Below, one piece after another: positions 62,133 to 64,000 of a stretch of 64,000 nt of DNA. Source of the DNA: Bog-532 sp965277615 (GTDB lineage Bacteria > Actinomycetota > Actinomycetes > Streptosporangiales > Streptosporangiaceae). A program made the translations under genes and the position numbers. The notes beneath the pieces were generated by a model. It saw only the letters and a program-made list of their open reading frames with translations. It searched no databases and had not been told where the DNA came from. Numbering within the stretch: position 1 is the stretch's first letter; each line of letters begins with the position of its first letter. The stretch is from contig CBDIDG010000006.1 of assembly GCA_965277615.1 (NCBI GenBank), positions 992,001-1,056,000 of the forward strand. Direction: 5' to 3'.

Positions 62133-62438
62133 ATGGAAGGCTTGCTCTTTCGTAAAAGGGTTGCAGCGATCGCTTCCATCGTGGTGGCAACAGGTGCTGG
62201 GCTAACCATCGCCAATTCTCCGAGCTCGTTCGCCAACCCGGTGAGCGCGTCTGTACTTGGCTGCCGCCCAGGTAGTGATTACATTGACCTGCACGGCTAT
62301 CAGATACGGTCGAAGGTTGTAAATATCACGAACCCTGCACCGGGATTGCAGCACGGCCAGGTCGTTTGCGGTGAGCATGTGTACAAGCTGGAGCGCACAA
62401 AGAGCGGCAGTACTTGGCAAGAGTGGCATACCTACTGA
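62133..62438 (+). CDS. Small secreted protein
   Basis: 101 aa from ATG 62133, with AGGAAGG in the leader. MEGLLFRKRVAAIASIVVATGAGLTIA...SSFANP forms a Sec-type signal. The mature part has two cysteines (GCRPGSDY...VVCGEHV), possibly one disulphide. No family is recognised. Codon use is less GC-biased than in neighbouring genes, so it may be recently acquired. Confidence 0.6.
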   Translation: MEGLLFRKRVAAIASIVVATGAGLTIANSPSSFANPVSASVLGCRPGSDYIDLHGYQIRSKVVNITNPAPGLQHGQVVCGEHVYKLERTKSGSTWQEWHTY

Positions 62439-62509
62439 TAGCTGCCGCGACGGCGAGCCCCTCGCGCTGCCCTGAGACTGGCTCACGAGCAAGCGTTTCA
62501 CCCGCATCG

Positions 62510-62762
62510 TCATGGTGACAGCCGTTCGATGATCCAGCCCGCCGTTTCCTTGCCGGTAGCGGATCCGGTCGTACAGGCCGTCCGGTGATTCCTGCCAGAA
62601 CTCGACGCTGGTGGGCAGCACCCGGAAGCCGCCCCAGCGCCGCGGACGGGGAACATCGGCTCCGCCGGGGTGGCGCCGCAGGCTTTCCTGGACCTGCCTT
62701 TCCAGGATCGCCCGGCTGGCAACGACGCGGCTTTGGTGCGAGGCGGCCGCGCTGATGCGGAC
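62510..62762 (-). pseudogene. Pyridoxamine 5'-phosphate oxidase (pdxH) C-terminal remnant
   Basis: In one frame the minus strand reads AAASHQSRVVASRAILERQVQ...PGGADVPRPRRWGGFRVLP...EFWQESPDGLYDRIRYR, the last third of PNPOx. The terminal block ETAGWIIERLSP is in another frame, so a frameshift separates them at about 62555. The N-terminal two thirds, including most FMN contacts, are missing. It is a decayed gene. An intact pdxH is presumably elsewhere. Confidence 0.8.
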
Positions 62763-62788
62763 GGCGGGGGCGCGCCTGCTCCTTACAG

Positions 62789-63157
62789 CTACCTGGTCAG
62801 GTGCGGGGAGCTTACGCAACTGCAGCAGCGATGCCGACCAGGCCGACCAGGATTACCCGGCGGACCCTCGGCCGCAACCTCGAGCAGTTGCCGCATGGCG
62901 GCGGACGGCTCGTCATGGGAGGCTGTCACCGTTGTGTCCTTTCTCGAGTTTGACTGGCTCGCGCGACGGCCTGTGGTTGGCACCCGGAACGGTCCGGGGT
63001 AGCACGCGCCACAACTGGTGCAGTGCGCTTGGTACAGGCAGGCCAGGGCGCCTGAGGTGGCCGCCGGTTCCACGGCGACGTCGCCGGCCACGGTGTGCGC
63101 GACCAGGGCGGGCCACGGGGGGTCGCATTCGCAGCTGGATCCGGTCGCGCTGGTCAT
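62789..63157 (-). CDS. Cysteine-containing hypothetical, coupled to the HTH gene
   Basis: 122 aa. The ATG at 63157 overlaps the HTH gene stop as ATGA, which is the main support. Cysteines occur as CEC (about 9-11), CLYQAHCTSCGAC (about 40-52) and a C-terminal CCSC, suggesting metal binding in the first half. The second half may instead belong to a separate small frame starting at an internal GTG (TASHDEPSAAMRQLLEVAAEG). No family is recognised. Confidence 0.5.
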   Translation of the reverse strand: MTSATGSSCECDPPWPALVAHTVAGDVAVEPAATSGALACLYQAHCTSCGACYPGPFRVPTTGRRASQSNSRKDTTVTASHDEPSAAMRQLLEVAAEGPPGNPGRPGRHRCCSCVSSPHLTR

Positions 63158-63576
63158 GGGGACGCCATGGGGCGGGAGGGCTTTGCCCCGGTCAGCCGAG
63201 CGACCTCGGCGATCTCTTCGTCGCCGTAGGCCGTGCGGATCCCGGAGATGGACATCCCGGCGGCCTGGGCCAGGTCCTCGAGCCGGTAGGGGCGGGGCCG
63301 GGTGAATTCGCGGCCGTAGGCGATGAGCCGCCGCATCTGTGCCTCCGCCGCCAGCATCGCATGCCGCGCCGCGGCGATTTCGCCCAGCAGCGGATCGTAG
63401 CCGCCGTCATCGTGCTCCCAGGTCAGCCGCAGCGCCTGCTCATATGCCTCCCGGTCCTCGGACACCTGGTCGAGCACCGCCGACCAGCCGTCCGGCTCGG
63501 CATCGCCATTCGGAGGCTCCGGCAGTGGATGGGTCAGGTCCACCAGGTCGGCTACGAGATCGCGTATCGTCGTCAT
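63154..63576 (-). CDS. Small protein with C-terminal helix-turn-helix
   Basis: 140 aa from ATG 63576. A helical N-terminus (MTTIRDLVADLVDLTHPLPEPP...) and LLGEIAAARHAMLAAEAQMRRLIAYGREF precede YRLEDLAQAAGMSISGIRTAYGDEEIAEVARLTG, a helix-turn-helix. The layout resembles small actinobacterial DNA-binding proteins encoded in pairs with short hypotheticals. Its stop overlaps the next gene. No clear ribosome site is seen before the start. Confidence 0.68.
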   Translation of the reverse strand: MTTIRDLVADLVDLTHPLPEPPNGDAEPDGWSAVLDQVSEDREAYEQALRLTWEHDDGGYDPLLGEIAAARHAMLAAEAQMRRLIAYGREFTRPRPYRLEDLAQAAGMSISGIRTAYGDEEIAEVARLTGAKPSRPMASP

Positions 63577-63650
63577 GTATTGCACTCTACGCCACAAGTT
63601 GCGAAGACCGCAAAAATTTCTACTCCGGCCGAACTCAAGTTCGATAAGCT

Positions 63651-63692
63651 GACTGGTAGTGCGACATGTTGAGTTGGGGCGAGTAGCGGATC
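63651..63692 (+). repeat. 42-bp repeat, copy B
   Basis: Partner of 60296-60337 (36 of 42 identical). It lies 75 bp upstream of the HTH gene start, in a region with no recognisable gene. Confidence 0.8.
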
Positions 63693-63852
63693 CGCAGCTG
63701 TAGTCGGGCAAGCGCCGGGGCTCGCGGCCTCGACTCCCTGGCCAGCAGCGATAGAACACCGCGGCGGGCGACGTCGGCGGCCGCCGTATGGATGTGCACC
63801 TCGTCCTAGTTGAAAGCCGATAATGCACATTATGTAAAGTGAACATCCGTTA

Positions 63853-64000
63853 TTGCACTCGATACCCCCGTTGGCTGCACAGACAGGGCAGCTGTTCCTC
63901 GACGATCTGTGCGTGTTCGGCACGGCCAACAGCACCGTGTTTGTCATGGACGTCAACTCCACCGTCAACGGGCTGCATTCAGAACTGAGCTTCCACTCCG
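63853..64000 (+). CDS. Probable DUF4331-family protein, 5' end (cut by window edge)
   Basis: An open frame from TTG 63853 (in-frame stop at 63835-63837) runs off the window. It reads PPLAAQTGQLFLDDLCVFG then NSTVFVMDVNSTVNG and ends FHS. This is the look of DUF4331 proteins, which begin with a TP-x-AAQTGQ...DLYVF segment and a VMDVNS strand. Only 49 codons are visible. The start is uncertain, as a weak or missing ribosome site precedes the TTG. Function of the family is unknown. Confidence 0.5.
   Translation, partial: MHSIPPLAAQTGQLFLDDLCVFGTANSTVFVMDVNSTVNGLHSELSFHS

Overview
The window is high-GC DNA from an actinomycete. The evidence is an RbpA homologue, a stand-alone Ppm1-type polyprenol mannose synthase, a DUF574 methyltransferase, F420-type oxidoreductases (DDN-like and LLM families), many GTG starts, and pervasive stop/start overlaps. 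An order such as Streptosporangiales is plausible, but the sequence alone does not prove it. No rRNA, tRNA or CRISPR array was recognised.

Layout. 0-14.7 kb is mostly chromosomal housekeeping: the tail of lgt, an orphan KamA-type aminomutase, ppm1, rbpA, a phosphodiesterase, a coupled rRNA/tRNA methylase block, an adk-prs pair, an oligopeptidase B-like protease, a TPR protein, a thioesterase and a CorA-like channel. The 3' end of corA is duplicated 1.64 kb downstream, bracketing a small secreted protein and an O-methyltransferase. 16.4-20.8 kb holds a DesK/DesR-like two-component pair, a decayed RhtA/EamA exporter, and a PadR regulator with a perfect palindrome facing a membrane protein. 20.8-24.6 kb is the most striking locus. 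A rifampicin monooxygenase (rox) is divergent from a Rieske oxygenase and an enolase-superfamily dehydratase, and the intergenic DNA carries a 19-bp motif matching the rifamycin-associated element (RAE).

24.6-30.7 kb contains a P450, a flippase-like membrane protein, pyrF coupled to a GNAT gene, and an MFS-SDR operon. 30.7-34.8 kb is unusually repeat-rich. A 17-bp sequence (TGATAACAGCAAGAAGC) occurs five times in one orientation, often at the edge of degenerate GC-rich tandem tracts, around argG (with an ARG-box-like operator and a leaderless-looking start), a DDN-like reductase and an APH-type phosphotransferase. 34.9-43.2 kb has a UvrA-like ABC protein, methyltransferases, LLM and aldo/keto oxidoreductases, a TetR with two 17-bp palindromes, and an AMP-forming ligase.

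43.4-48.9 kb is an accessory stretch, partly AT-richer than its surroundings. It holds a LysM/transglycosylase-like secreted protein, a ligase fragment, a coupled pair (kinase-like protein plus helical partner) and three unrecognised helical proteins. 48.9-60.2 kb is metabolic/accessory: a P450, a metallophosphoesterase, SDRs, a second flippase-like protein, an EmrB-type exporter with an HxlR regulator, a DUF1275 protein, an Imm-5-like immunity protein, and a TetR divergent from an SDR plus an F420:NADP-reductase-like gene. 60.2-64 kb has an L,D-transpeptidase lipoprotein between two copies of a 42-bp repeat, a small secreted protein, a pdxH remnant, a coupled hypothetical/HTH pair, and the 5' end of a probable DUF4331 gene running off the window.

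All functions are inferred from motifs and family knowledge; no database search was run.
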